A stretch of DNA of 64,000 nucleotides from an uncultured Clostridia bacterium (GTDB taxonomy: Bacteria; Bacillota; Clostridia; Christensenellales; Borkfalkiaceae). The notes below the pieces were generated by a model. That model made no database searches. It was not told the DNA's origin and was given only the letters and a program-made list of their open reading frames with translations. Shown piece after piece: positions 1 through 5,413 of this stretch. The position numbers were made by a program, and so were the translations under genes. The stretch is taken from contig CANQET010000006.1 in NCBI GenBank assembly GCA_947595585.1, positions 1 through 64,000 on the forward strand, written 5' to 3'. Position 1 is the first letter of the stretch, and each line of letters opens with the position of its first letter.

Positions 1-287
1 TGCAGTTTTTTGAGAGATCCCTCGACCGATTTTCTGCACTCGTCGTAGCCGTAGTGTTCCACCCAGACCTTTGTCGTGAGGAAAATTTCCTCGCGCGGTA
101 TGCCCGACTTTTTGATCGCAGAGCCGACCTGCTCCTCGTTAAAGTAGCTCTGCGCCGTATCGAGGTGGCGATAGCCGACGGAGAGCGCGTCGAGAACGCA
201 CCGCTCGCATTCGCCTTGCGTGACCTGATACACGCCGTAGCCGAGCTGCGGCATCTTTACACCGTTTGAAAGGGTTACATATTGCAT
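1..287 (-). CDS. Aldo/keto reductase, N-terminal part (runs off the window)
   Basis: This is the first 95 codons of a leftward gene cut by the window edge, so it is not in the ORF track as a complete frame. The reverse-strand translation opens MQYVTLSNGVKMPQLGYGVY and continues with GYRHLDTAQSYFNEEQVG. That is the N-terminal beta-barrel of the aldo/keto reductase family, and it includes the Asp and Tyr of the catalytic tetrad (LDTAQSY). Family members reduce carbonyls with NADPH; the 2,5-diketogluconate reductase type is closest by eye. The ATG has a good AAGGAG site upstream. It lies 26 bp after the FMN reductase on the same strand, so the two probably form an operon of oxidoreductases. The substrate is unknown. 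Confidence 0.88.
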   Translation of the reverse strand, partial: MQYVTLSNGVKMPQLGYGVYQVTQGECERCVLDALSVGYRHLDTAQSYFNEEQVGSAIKKSGIPREEIFLTTKVWVEHYGYDECRKSVEGSLKKL

Positions 288-313
288 AGTTTTTTCTCCT
301 TAATTATTTTCAA

Positions 314-850
314 TCAAACATTCGCGCCCATTTTATACGCTTCACGCATAGCGGGCTTTCCTTCGATCTCGCCTTTTTGGTAAACGCCTTTTCCGTAGAT
401 CACGCCCATTTCACGCGAACCTTCGAGGCAGGCGGCAAGACCGCGGAAACATTCGAGGGTGCAGTCCATAACGTCCTTGCTGTCCTCGGCGGACGTCATG
501 ATATAGTAAAATTCCTTGTTCTTGATTTGAAGCCACCGCGCCACCGTGCGGTCAATAAGCGCTTTCATCTGCGCGTCTATCGAATAGAAGTAGACAGGGC
601 TTGCAAGCACGATAACGTCCGCAATGAGCATTTTATTCAAGATTTCGCCCATATCATCCTTGATTGCACACTCGCCGCCGTGATCACGGCAGTAGTAACA
701 GGCACGGCAGAAGCCTACCTTTTTCTCTGCAAGGGAAACCTTTTCGACCTCGTTTCCCGCTTCCTTTGCACCGCGGATAAATTCATCGCAAAGTAAATCG
801 CTGTTGCCGCCTTTTCGGGGACTTCCCGATACAACCAAAACTTTTTTCAT
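314..850 (-). CDS. NADPH-dependent FMN reductase / flavodoxin-like quinone reductase
   Basis: This 178-aa protein starts MKKVLVVSGSPRKGGNSDLL, the phosphate-binding loop of the flavodoxin-like FMN reductase family. A CRACYYCRDHGGECAIKDD segment follows, as in the iron-sulfur-flavoprotein/NADPH-FMN reductase group. ASPVYFYS is the second flavin contact. These enzymes reduce flavin, quinones or azo compounds in the cytoplasm. The start has the site GAGGTCGAT before ATG. It has its own promoter and is followed by the aldo/keto reductase. With the nearby HxlR regulator and cupin it suggests an electrophile or quinone stress response, which is an inference from context. Confidence 0.88.
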   Translation of the reverse strand: MKKVLVVSGSPRKGGNSDLLCDEFIRGAKEAGNEVEKVSLAEKKVGFCRACYYCRDHGGECAIKDDMGEILNKMLIADVIVLASPVYFYSIDAQMKALIDRTVARWLQIKNKEFYYIMTSAEDSKDVMDCTLECFRGLAACLEGSREMGVIYGKGVYQKGEIEGKPAMREAYKMGANV

Positions 851-878
851 ATCGACCTCACTTGTTTTTCTTGCCTAT

Positions 879-907
879 ATTATAGCGCGGGCAGCGCACA
901 ATGTAAA
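879..907 (-). promoter_or_regulatory. SigA-type promoter of the FMN reductase
   Basis: Read leftwards, the sequence has TTTACA (complement of 902-907), a 17-bp spacer and a perfect TATAAT (complement of 879-884), about 30 bp before the ATG. Confidence 0.7.
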
Positions 908-987
908 ATACCGTTTTTGCAATCCGCTATAACTTTGACGCATAATAATCATGGGTTCGAGGCCCTTTGGTTGCGCCAAAAGAGTTT

Positions 988-1028
988 GATCCGAATTGTT
1001 TCCTTCTTGCGAGGGAATGGTTCGGATC
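988..1028. repeat. Long imperfect hairpin in the FMN reductase-sirtuin gap
   Basis: GATCCGAA at 988-995 pairs with TTCGGATC at 1021-1028, and the interior is partly complementary. It sits just after a short stretch resembling a tRNA 3' half. It could act as a transcription terminator or be a relic of an insertion site. No gene is visible in 851-1099. Confidence 0.5.
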
Positions 1029-1050
1029 TGCTTTTTACTTTTAGAAACGT

Positions 1051-1099
1051 TGAAAAAAACAGGCTGCCGAGGAGTTCTCCCCGCAATAGCCTGTTTTCT
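1051..1099 (-). terminator. Intrinsic terminator after the sirtuin-like gene
   Basis: AAAACAGGCT and AGCCTGTTTTC form a stem of about 11 bp. On the minus strand it is followed by a run of T, directly after the stop codon at 1100. Confidence 0.75.
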
Positions 1100-1960
1100 T
1101 TATTGAACATTTCCGATGGCCGATAAAACGTTCCCTATGTCGTCGTTTATGCAGATGGACTGTCTTTGGATCTGTTCGGGGCAGAAGGCTTCGCCGTAGT
1201 TTACGCAGGCGTAGGTCGCGCGTTTGTTCTGCGCGGTCAGCCGCCAAAACGGATATTTGATGATCGCGGGCGTATTGTAGCCCACGCCGAGTTCCAAATA
1301 CAGAATGCTGTCCCGCTTATGCGCGTTGATGAACCGCTCATAACGCCCGCACGCGATATCCCACCCCTCGTCCTGCACAAATTTATCGTCCGAACGCAAG
1401 TTCATCGTCATCGGTTTTCCGCAGACGGGACAGCGCGGAATGAGCTCGGTCGGGATGCGCATATCCCGTTGCTCCGCTGCCATGCGGCGGACGGCCTCCT
1501 CGTTGTCATACGTCCGACCATGGCAAGGCACGGAGCACTGAAAGAGACCGTAGTCCCCCTGCGTGTAAAAGAGCCGCTTCTTATCAAAGCCCGCCTTCTG
1601 AAAGCAATGATCGACGTTGGTGGTGATGACAAAATAGTCCTTGTCCTTCACGAGGTCGAAAAGGGTTTGATAGACGGGTTTGGGCGGGTCCATATAGCGG
1701 TTGACGAGGATATACCGCGACCAATACGCCCAATATTCCTCGGGCGTATCATATGGATAAAATCCACCCGCATACATATCGGAAAAGCCGTACTTCGCCC
1801 CGAAGTCGGAGAAATACTTTTCAAAGCGTTCGCCCGAATAGGTAAACTCCGCCGCCGTGGAGAGCCCCGCCCCCGCGCCGATCGCTATGGCGTCTGCAGA
1901 AGCAAGCGCAGCTTTCAAGCGTTCGATGCCCGACGCCATTTTCTCAGCCGATAACGGCAT
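1100..1960 (-). CDS. SIR2-family protein of the class-M (SirTM-like) type
   Basis: This 286-aa protein has a sirtuin Rossmann core: GAGAGLS at residues 28-34 (NAD binding), ITTNVDH near 112-117, and a four-cysteine zinc site (C142, C146, C177, C180). The usual catalytic His of the xLHG motif is absent. The equivalent segment reads TQGDYG, with Gln134 at that position, which is the signature described for SirTM sirtuins that ADP-ribosylate lipoylated GcvH-like carriers in other Firmicutes and fungi. The usual partners (macrodomain, GcvH-L, LplA2) are not adjacent here; the neighbours are a cupin and an FMN reductase. The annotated start overlaps the cupin gene by 17 bp. Met8 (start at 1939) would abut it without overlap and is equally plausible. 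NAD-dependent ADP-ribosylation rather than deacetylation is the family-based guess. Confidence 0.85.
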   Translation of the reverse strand: MPLSAEKMASGIERLKAALASADAIAIGAGAGLSTAAEFTYSGERFEKYFSDFGAKYGFSDMYAGGFYPYDTPEEYWAYWSRYILVNRYMDPPKPVYQTLFDLVKDKDYFVITTNVDHCFQKAGFDKKRLFYTQGDYGLFQCSVPCHGRTYDNEEAVRRMAAEQRDMRIPTELIPRCPVCGKPMTMNLRSDDKFVQDEGWDIACGRYERFINAHKRDSILYLELGVGYNTPAIIKYPFWRLTAQNKRATYACVNYGEAFCPEQIQRQSICINDDIGNVLSAIGNVQ

Positions 1961-2300
1961 CCGCAGCCGTATATTCTTTGAGAGAATTTTCCTTTACCTG
2001 AATGCAAATATACTTGATCGCGCTATTTTCCCCCGCAAAGAACCTACGCTTCGCAGCGGGAGATACGCGCAACCAATCGCCGGCGGAAAGCAGAACCGTT
2101 TCGCCGTCGATCTCGGCCTTGCCCTCCCCCTCGAGGATACCGTAAATTTCCTCATTCTGCCTGTGCGCATGCACAAAGGGCACGCTTGCGCCCGCGGGGA
2201 GCACATTGATGCTGATCTCGGCGCCCGTAAGGCCGAGCGTATCATGTAATTCGATCCTGGCGCCTTCTTGCACGCCAACCTTCTTGAAGTTCATTGCCAT
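1944..2300 (-). CDS. Small single-domain cupin
   Basis: This 118-aa protein carries the first cupin motif, HAHRQNEEIYGILEGEG, with the two His and the Glu expected to bind a metal. The second motif is weaker (GDWLRVSPAAKRRF), without a clear fourth ligand. Small cupins of this type occur beside HxlR regulators and quinone-detoxifying oxidoreductases; their reactions are usually unknown. The ATG is preceded by GAGGTGAAAC. It is divergent from the HxlR gene across the palindrome at 2380-2416 and is probably co-transcribed with the sirtuin-like gene, which it overlaps. Confidence 0.85.
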   Translation of the reverse strand: MAMNFKKVGVQEGARIELHDTLGLTGAEISINVLPAGASVPFVHAHRQNEEIYGILEGEGKAEIDGETVLLSAGDWLRVSPAAKRRFFAGENSAIKYICIQVKENSLKEYTAADAVIG

Positions 2301-2347
2301 GTTTCACCTCTAAAAATGATTTTTGTAATCGTTTCGACTACGCTGTA

Positions 2348-2353
2348 AGTATA
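2348..2353 (-). promoter_or_regulatory. Probable -10 box for the cupin-sirtuin transcript
   Basis: TATACT on the minus strand lies about 48 bp before the cupin ATG. I see no good -35 box at 17 bp. The upstream side runs into the palindrome at 2380-2416, which would suit regulation by the divergent HxlR protein. Confidence 0.4.
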
Positions 2354-2379
2354 ACATACTCGATGAAAAAATGCACGTA

Positions 2380-2416
2380 GGTTACAATTCTATTATCGGA
2401 TAATAAAATTGTTACC
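2380..2416. promoter_or_regulatory. Large palindromic operator between cupin and HxlR genes
   Basis: GGTTACAATTCTATTATC at 2380-2397 and GATAATAAAATTGTTACC at 2399-2416 are inverted copies matching at 16 of 18 positions around a 1-nt centre. The site lies just upstream of the HxlR -35 box and between the two divergent genes. This is where an autoregulatory HxlR/DUF24 dimer would be expected to bind. Confidence 0.8.
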
Positions 2417-2435
2417 TTGTTTCCATTTTGAACTA

Positions 2436-2464
2436 TTGACAAATTCCCCTCTCTATGCTATAAT
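2436..2464 (+). promoter_or_regulatory. Consensus SigA promoter of the HxlR gene
   Basis: TTGACA at 2436-2441, a 17-bp spacer and TATAAT at 2459-2464. Both hexamers are perfect. The palindromic operator ends 19 bp upstream of the -35 box. Confidence 0.9.
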
Positions 2465-2492
2465 TTTGTAAAAAATTCCCGGGAGGCACAAC

Positions 2493-2822
2493 ATGCTGAC
2501 GAAGGACGAACTGCCCGATTGCCCCGTGGCGACTTGCGTGCGGCTTATCGGCAATAAGTGGAAATTGCTCGTGATCCGAAATTTGATCTACAACGGAAAA
2601 CAGCGCTTCGGCGATTTTCTTAAGACGATCCCCGCAATCAGTAAAAAAGTTCTTACGGACAACCTGCGCGCGCTCGAAAAGGACGGACTGATCGAGCGAA
2701 AGGTCTTTGCCGAAGTGCCGCCGCGCGTGGAGTATTCGCTCTCTCCGCTCGGAGGTTCGCTCCGCCCCATCATCGACGCGATGGCAGATTGGGGAACAGA
2801 ATATAAAAGCAATTTGGAATAG
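2493..2822 (+). CDS. HxlR/DUF24-family winged-helix regulator (YodB/HypR-like)
   Basis: This 109-aa protein is of normal HxlR length. It has the opening CPVATCVRLIGNKWKLLVI, then RFGDFLKTIPAISKKVLTDNL (recognition helix) and the wing with VEYSLSPLG. Cys10 and Cys15 sit where the redox-sensing cysteine of DUF24 regulators such as YodB and HypR lies, so it may sense quinones, aldehydes or disulfide stress (inference). A GGGAGG site precedes the ATG. It is divergent from the cupin-sirtuin pair across a strong palindrome and probably represses itself and the detoxification genes to the left. Confidence 0.92.
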   Translation: MLTKDELPDCPVATCVRLIGNKWKLLVIRNLIYNGKQRFGDFLKTIPAISKKVLTDNLRALEKDGLIERKVFAEVPPRVEYSLSPLGGSLRPIIDAMADWGTEYKSNLE

Positions 2823-2830
2823 AACTGTAT

Positions 2831-2870
2831 ATACAGCCCGCCGAGAGGTTCTCCCCTCGGCGGGCTGTAT
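2831..2870. terminator. Strong intrinsic-terminator-like hairpin, first copy
   Basis: ATACAGCCCGCCGAG pairs perfectly with CTCGGCGGGCTGTAT over 15 bp around a 10-nt loop, directly after the HxlR stop codon. No long T-run follows. The same hairpin is repeated at 3723-3760. Confidence 0.75.
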
Positions 2871-2930
2871 CATGAAATCTTTGGGGCGATACCCGCCTCG
2901 CTTGATTTTCGTATGGGCTTATGGTATAAT
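2833..2930 (+). repeat. Terminator-promoter cassette, copy 1
   Basis: About 100 bp holding the hairpin, a conserved spacer (GAAATCTTTGGGGCGAT) and a promoter with TTGATT and TATAAT. It matches 3723-3818 with only scattered differences. Each copy ends at the -10 box of a gene of unknown function, so the duplicated unit is regulatory and contains no coding sequence. Confidence 0.85.
2902..2930 (+). promoter_or_regulatory. SigA promoter with start codon at the expected transcript 5' end
   Basis: TTGATT at 2902-2907, a 17-bp spacer and TATAAT at 2925-2930. Exactly six bases follow before the ATG at 2937, so transcription should begin at or next to the start codon. Confidence 0.8.
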
Positions 2931-2936
2931 GAAAAT

Positions 2937-3329
2937 ATGACATACAAGATTTACGATGAAAATCTTCCGCATGATCGCTATGAGGTTGCGGAAGTTTTAC
3001 AAAATTCAGACGGAACGAAGATCGTTTTGGAAGGTCTTTCGCATATTGTGACCGTCAATTTCGGCTTTGTGGAGGCACTTTGCATTTGTGACGAAGGCAG
3101 AAGAATCGAATCTTATCATCAAATTCCCGAAATTCAAGCCTATCGGAAGGCAGACTTTGAGGGAAATCCTCTCTATATTGTAGAGAGTTCGGAATTTATG
3201 AATTGGCTTATGAAAGAAAGTTGCGGCTTTGCGTTTGATGACATTCACTTTTCGATCATCACAGAGAATGATTTTCTTGACATTGCCGCACCATTCCCGC
3301 CGAAAATCGAAATCAAAGAAAAAATATAG
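2937..3329 (+). CDS. Unrecognised 130-aa protein, probably from a leaderless mRNA
   Basis: I do not recognise this family. The start chosen is the ATG six bases after the TATAAT box. The longer frame in the track, from 2913, would begin inside the promoter spacer. There is no ribosome-binding site, which fits a leaderless transcript. The protein begins MTYKIYDENLPHDRYEVAE, is acidic and mixed alpha/beta, has no signal peptide or membrane segment, and contains ESYHQIPEIQAYR in its middle. Base composition is much more AT-rich than the flanking chromosome. Only 11 bp separate it from the next gene, so the two form an operon. Its size, composition and company resemble toxin-immunity or accessory genes, but nothing proves that. 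Confidence 0.75.
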   Translation: MTYKIYDENLPHDRYEVAEVLQNSDGTKIVLEGLSHIVTVNFGFVEALCICDEGRRIESYHQIPEIQAYRKADFEGNPLYIVESSEFMNWLMKESCGFAFDDIHFSIITENDFLDIAAPFPPKIEIKEKI

Positions 3330-3340
3330 GGGCCAAAACG

Positions 3341-3718
3341 ATGAAATATAATTCTGACGGACGACCAGTCATGGACGGAATGAATTTTCTTACGAAGGTT
3401 TCCTTTCACGATGCAAAACTTGCCGATGTGCGTTGCGATGAAATATATGGGAAAGAGTGCCTTTCGCTCTTTGTCGATCTTAAGACTGCGCAAGCCCCGC
3501 CCGCAGGCGGAAATTTCTATGAAATCTCGTTTTTGGACGGAAAATTGATCCAAAAGCCAAAGCGAATGAAAGACTGTTATATCCTCGCGCTCGACTGCTT
3601 TCCCGTTGGGCAATTTATGCGCACCCGAATCGAATTGGAGTATTTTGTGGGCAGCGAAGCGCACCATGATGTTTTAGAAATCGAATTTTCCGACGTGAAA
3701 GTTTTCAAAGTAAAATAA
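3341..3718 (+). CDS. Unrecognised 125-aa protein, second gene of the island
   Basis: The family is not recognised. The sequence opens MKYNSDGRPVMDGMNFLTKV, then alternates short beta-like stretches (ADVRCDEI, SLFVDLKTA, NFYEISFLDGK, RIELEYFVG, VLEIEFSDVKVFKVK), suggesting a small beta-rich cytoplasmic domain. It follows the previous gene after 11 bp, with only a weak GGGGCC purine stretch before its ATG. It is followed at once by the second copy of the terminator hairpin. GC content is low compared with housekeeping genes nearby. Confidence 0.7.
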   Translation: MKYNSDGRPVMDGMNFLTKVSFHDAKLADVRCDEIYGKECLSLFVDLKTAQAPPAGGNFYEISFLDGKLIQKPKRMKDCYILALDCFPVGQFMRTRIELEYFVGSEAHHDVLEIEFSDVKVFKVK

Positions 3719-3722
3719 TAGA

Positions 3723-3818
3723 ACAGCCCGCCGAGAGGTTCTCCCCTCGGCGGGCTGTATTGAAATCTTTGGGGCGATGCCCACCTTGCTTGATTTTCGT
3801 GTGGGTTTATGGTATAAT
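3723..3818 (+). repeat. Terminator-promoter cassette, copy 2
   Basis: Second copy of the unit at 2833-2930: the hairpin ACAGCCCGCCGAG...CTCGGCGGGCTGT, the spacer GAAATCTTTGGGGCGAT, then TTGATT at 3790-3795, a 17-bp spacer and TATAAT at 3813-3818. Differences from copy 1 are a few substitutions and a short indel. Confidence 0.85.
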
Positions 3819-3851
3819 AACAGCGACGAACAGAAATTTGGCGGAGAAATT

Positions 3852-4682
3852 ATGTATTTTGAAGATATCCCTTGTTACACGCAGTTTGGGGAAGTAAAAC
3901 AAAGCGTTACAAAAACGGTGCTATCCTTCTGTGATACCGCTGAATTTTTGGGAAGCGATATTTACGGGCTGAAAGATATTTACGATTTATACGGCACACA
4001 ATATGAAGATATCATTCCTGCCTTTCTGGATTGCCGCCATGAAGAAAACGACAACGGAATGCGGGGCAATCTTTTCCGCTTCCGACTTTCCGAACCGCTC
4101 AAAAGACACATTCTCGACGAGAGCCTTACCTGTATGTTCGGGGGCGAACCGCCCTTGCTCGAAAATTTAGCCCTGTTTCAAGGCGAAAAGTGCCTCTTTT
4201 CCTGCGTCTCGCACGAGGTCTTTTCGCTGTATCACATGGCGGAAGTGGACGACAGCCTCAAAGACGCGGTGCTGTCTGCCGTAAACGATACCATCAAGAA
4301 GATGCCTCTCTACGGCCAAATGCAAAAAATCGCGGCGGGTTTGATGAACAAAACAAAAGCCGAGTTGAAAAATGAGATACACATTCTCCGCGACCTTTGT
4401 TGGTATGTCGATGAAGCGGTTCACTATTATTTCTATATGAAGCCGTCGAGGCCGTGTGACTTTTCGAAGTTTCGGCAAATTGCAAAAAATTACCTGACCG
4501 AGGAAACATATTCTGTCCTCGCTCCGTTGAACGATTTTGCCGACCTGCAACCGCTTCCCATTCCCAAGACAGCAAGCGAGGCGATTTCTGACAGAGAAAA
4601 ATTCGCGCCGCAGTATCTGCAAAGTGACTATTACAAGCAAGTCGAGCGGGAACTGAGTATGTTGGAATACATTATGGATTAA
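3852..4682 (+). CDS. Unrecognised 276-aa cytoplasmic protein
   Basis: The family is not recognised. The start at 3852 is preferred over the longer track frame because GGAG lies just before it and the promoter of cassette copy 2 sits at 3790-3818. The protein starts MYFEDIPCYTQFGEVKQSVT. It has no signal or membrane segment. Its C-terminal half is helical and rich in aromatic and charged residues (DLCWYVDEAVHYYFYMKPSR, then repeated Tyr and Glu to the end). It is AT-rich like its neighbours. It is transcribed from the duplicated cassette, separately from the two genes before it, and followed after 64 bp by another small unknown gene. Confidence 0.72.
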   Translation: MYFEDIPCYTQFGEVKQSVTKTVLSFCDTAEFLGSDIYGLKDIYDLYGTQYEDIIPAFLDCRHEENDNGMRGNLFRFRLSEPLKRHILDESLTCMFGGEPPLLENLALFQGEKCLFSCVSHEVFSLYHMAEVDDSLKDAVLSAVNDTIKKMPLYGQMQKIAAGLMNKTKAELKNEIHILRDLCWYVDEAVHYYFYMKPSRPCDFSKFRQIAKNYLTEETYSVLAPLNDFADLQPLPIPKTASEAISDREKFAPQYLQSDYYKQVERELSMLEYIMD

Positions 4683-4746
4683 ATATAGATGCACTTTAAT
4701 AACTGTATTGTTCAAGATATTTGCTACCTGTATAAGGAGAAACAAT

Positions 4747-5136
4747 ATGAGATTTTTTGCCTCATTTCAACGCGCGGTAAATTTGTTAAAAACAAAATAT
4801 AAGGCTAAGGAAATTTCGCTTAACGAAATTATAAAGTTGTTCCCTTGTTGCGGATATGAAAACGGGAAAATTGTTGAATTATCGGCGGAAGAGCAAACGA
4901 TAACCTTATATACCGAAGAAGAAATCACCGTGCCGAACTTCAAATGCTATTTGATGGACGATAAAGAGGTGATCAGACGCTATACAGATACCGAAAAAAC
5001 CGCAGGCGTAATACCTGAAAAGGTTCTAACAGTGTTAGGGTTAAATTCGCAAGGGGACAAGACGTTACAGTTATATACTTGCTTTGGCAACGGGTTTCAG
5101 TGGTATAATGATTTGATGGAGTTAAGCGAGAACTGA
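4747..5136 (+). CDS. Unrecognised 129-aa protein, last gene of the AT-rich island
   Basis: The family is not recognised. The ATG at 4747 is chosen over the track start at 4708 because AAGGAG lies eight bases upstream. The protein starts MRFFASFQRAVNLLKTKYK, contains FPCCGYENGKIVELSAEEQ, and ends with YTCFGNGFQWYNDLMEL. It looks like a small soluble alpha/beta domain. It follows the 276-aa gene by 64 bp with no promoter that I can see, so it is probably in the same transcript. Composition is the most AT-rich in the window. Confidence 0.7.
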   Translation: MRFFASFQRAVNLLKTKYKAKEISLNEIIKLFPCCGYENGKIVELSAEEQTITLYTEEEITVPNFKCYLMDDKEVIRRYTDTEKTAGVIPEKVLTVLGLNSQGDKTLQLYTCFGNGFQWYNDLMELSEN

Positions 5137-5150
5137 GTATATAGATAAAA

Positions 5151-5186
5151 AAACCGCCGACGGAGCAAAATGCTTTGTCGGCGGTT
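5151..5186. terminator. Hairpin ending the AT-rich island
   Basis: AACCGCCGAC at 5152-5161 pairs with GTCGGCGGTT at 5177-5186. The run of A before it makes it a strong terminator on the minus strand. On the plus strand the T-run is lacking, so its efficiency for the upstream gene is unclear. Confidence 0.6.
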
Positions 5187-5243
5187 GCCGCAATTTGTTC
5201 GGTTTTTTGCGAAAATGCGGAAAGCGATCGCTTTGAAATTTGC

Positions 5244-5272
5244 TTGACTTTTTCGGCGGTTTCGAGTATAAT
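5244..5272 (+). promoter_or_regulatory. SigA promoter of the MATE efflux gene
   Basis: TTGACT at 5244-5249, a 17-bp spacer and TATAAT at 5267-5272. It precedes a leader of about 135 nt. Confidence 0.85.
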
Positions 5273-5289
5273 ATCCATATAATTTCATA

Positions 5290-5400
5290 GAGCTTAACGA
5301 CACATGTGGCGCCCTGCGCGTAAATCTGATTACGGTACGAAAGCGGTCACAGGTGTCGTTTTTTTAGGACGGCACGGAAAGTTTCGTGCCGTTTTGCTCT
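5290..5400 (+). ncRNA. Structured 5' leader, candidate guanidine-IV (mepA-motif) riboswitch
   Basis: After the promoter the RNA can fold with a closing stem AACGACAC (5296-5303) with GTGTCGTT (5353-5360). It encloses GCGC-CCT-GCGC, a GTAA/TTAC hairpin and a TACGAAAGC segment, and is followed by TTTTT. A second hairpin, ACGGCACG...CGTGCCGT (5369-5392), followed by TTTTGCTCTTTTT, is a terminator directly before the ribosome-binding site. An aptamer plus terminator before a MATE pump is the known genomic setting of guanidine-IV riboswitches. The class assignment is from memory of the motif and its context. That this is a regulatory leader is much surer. Confidence 0.6.
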
Positions 5401-5413
5401 TTTTGGAGGTCTT

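Noticed and set aside
930-985. A complete tRNA gene
   Set aside because: Only a 3'-half-like stretch is visible. There is no D-arm or acceptor 5' strand and the T-stem pairs poorly.
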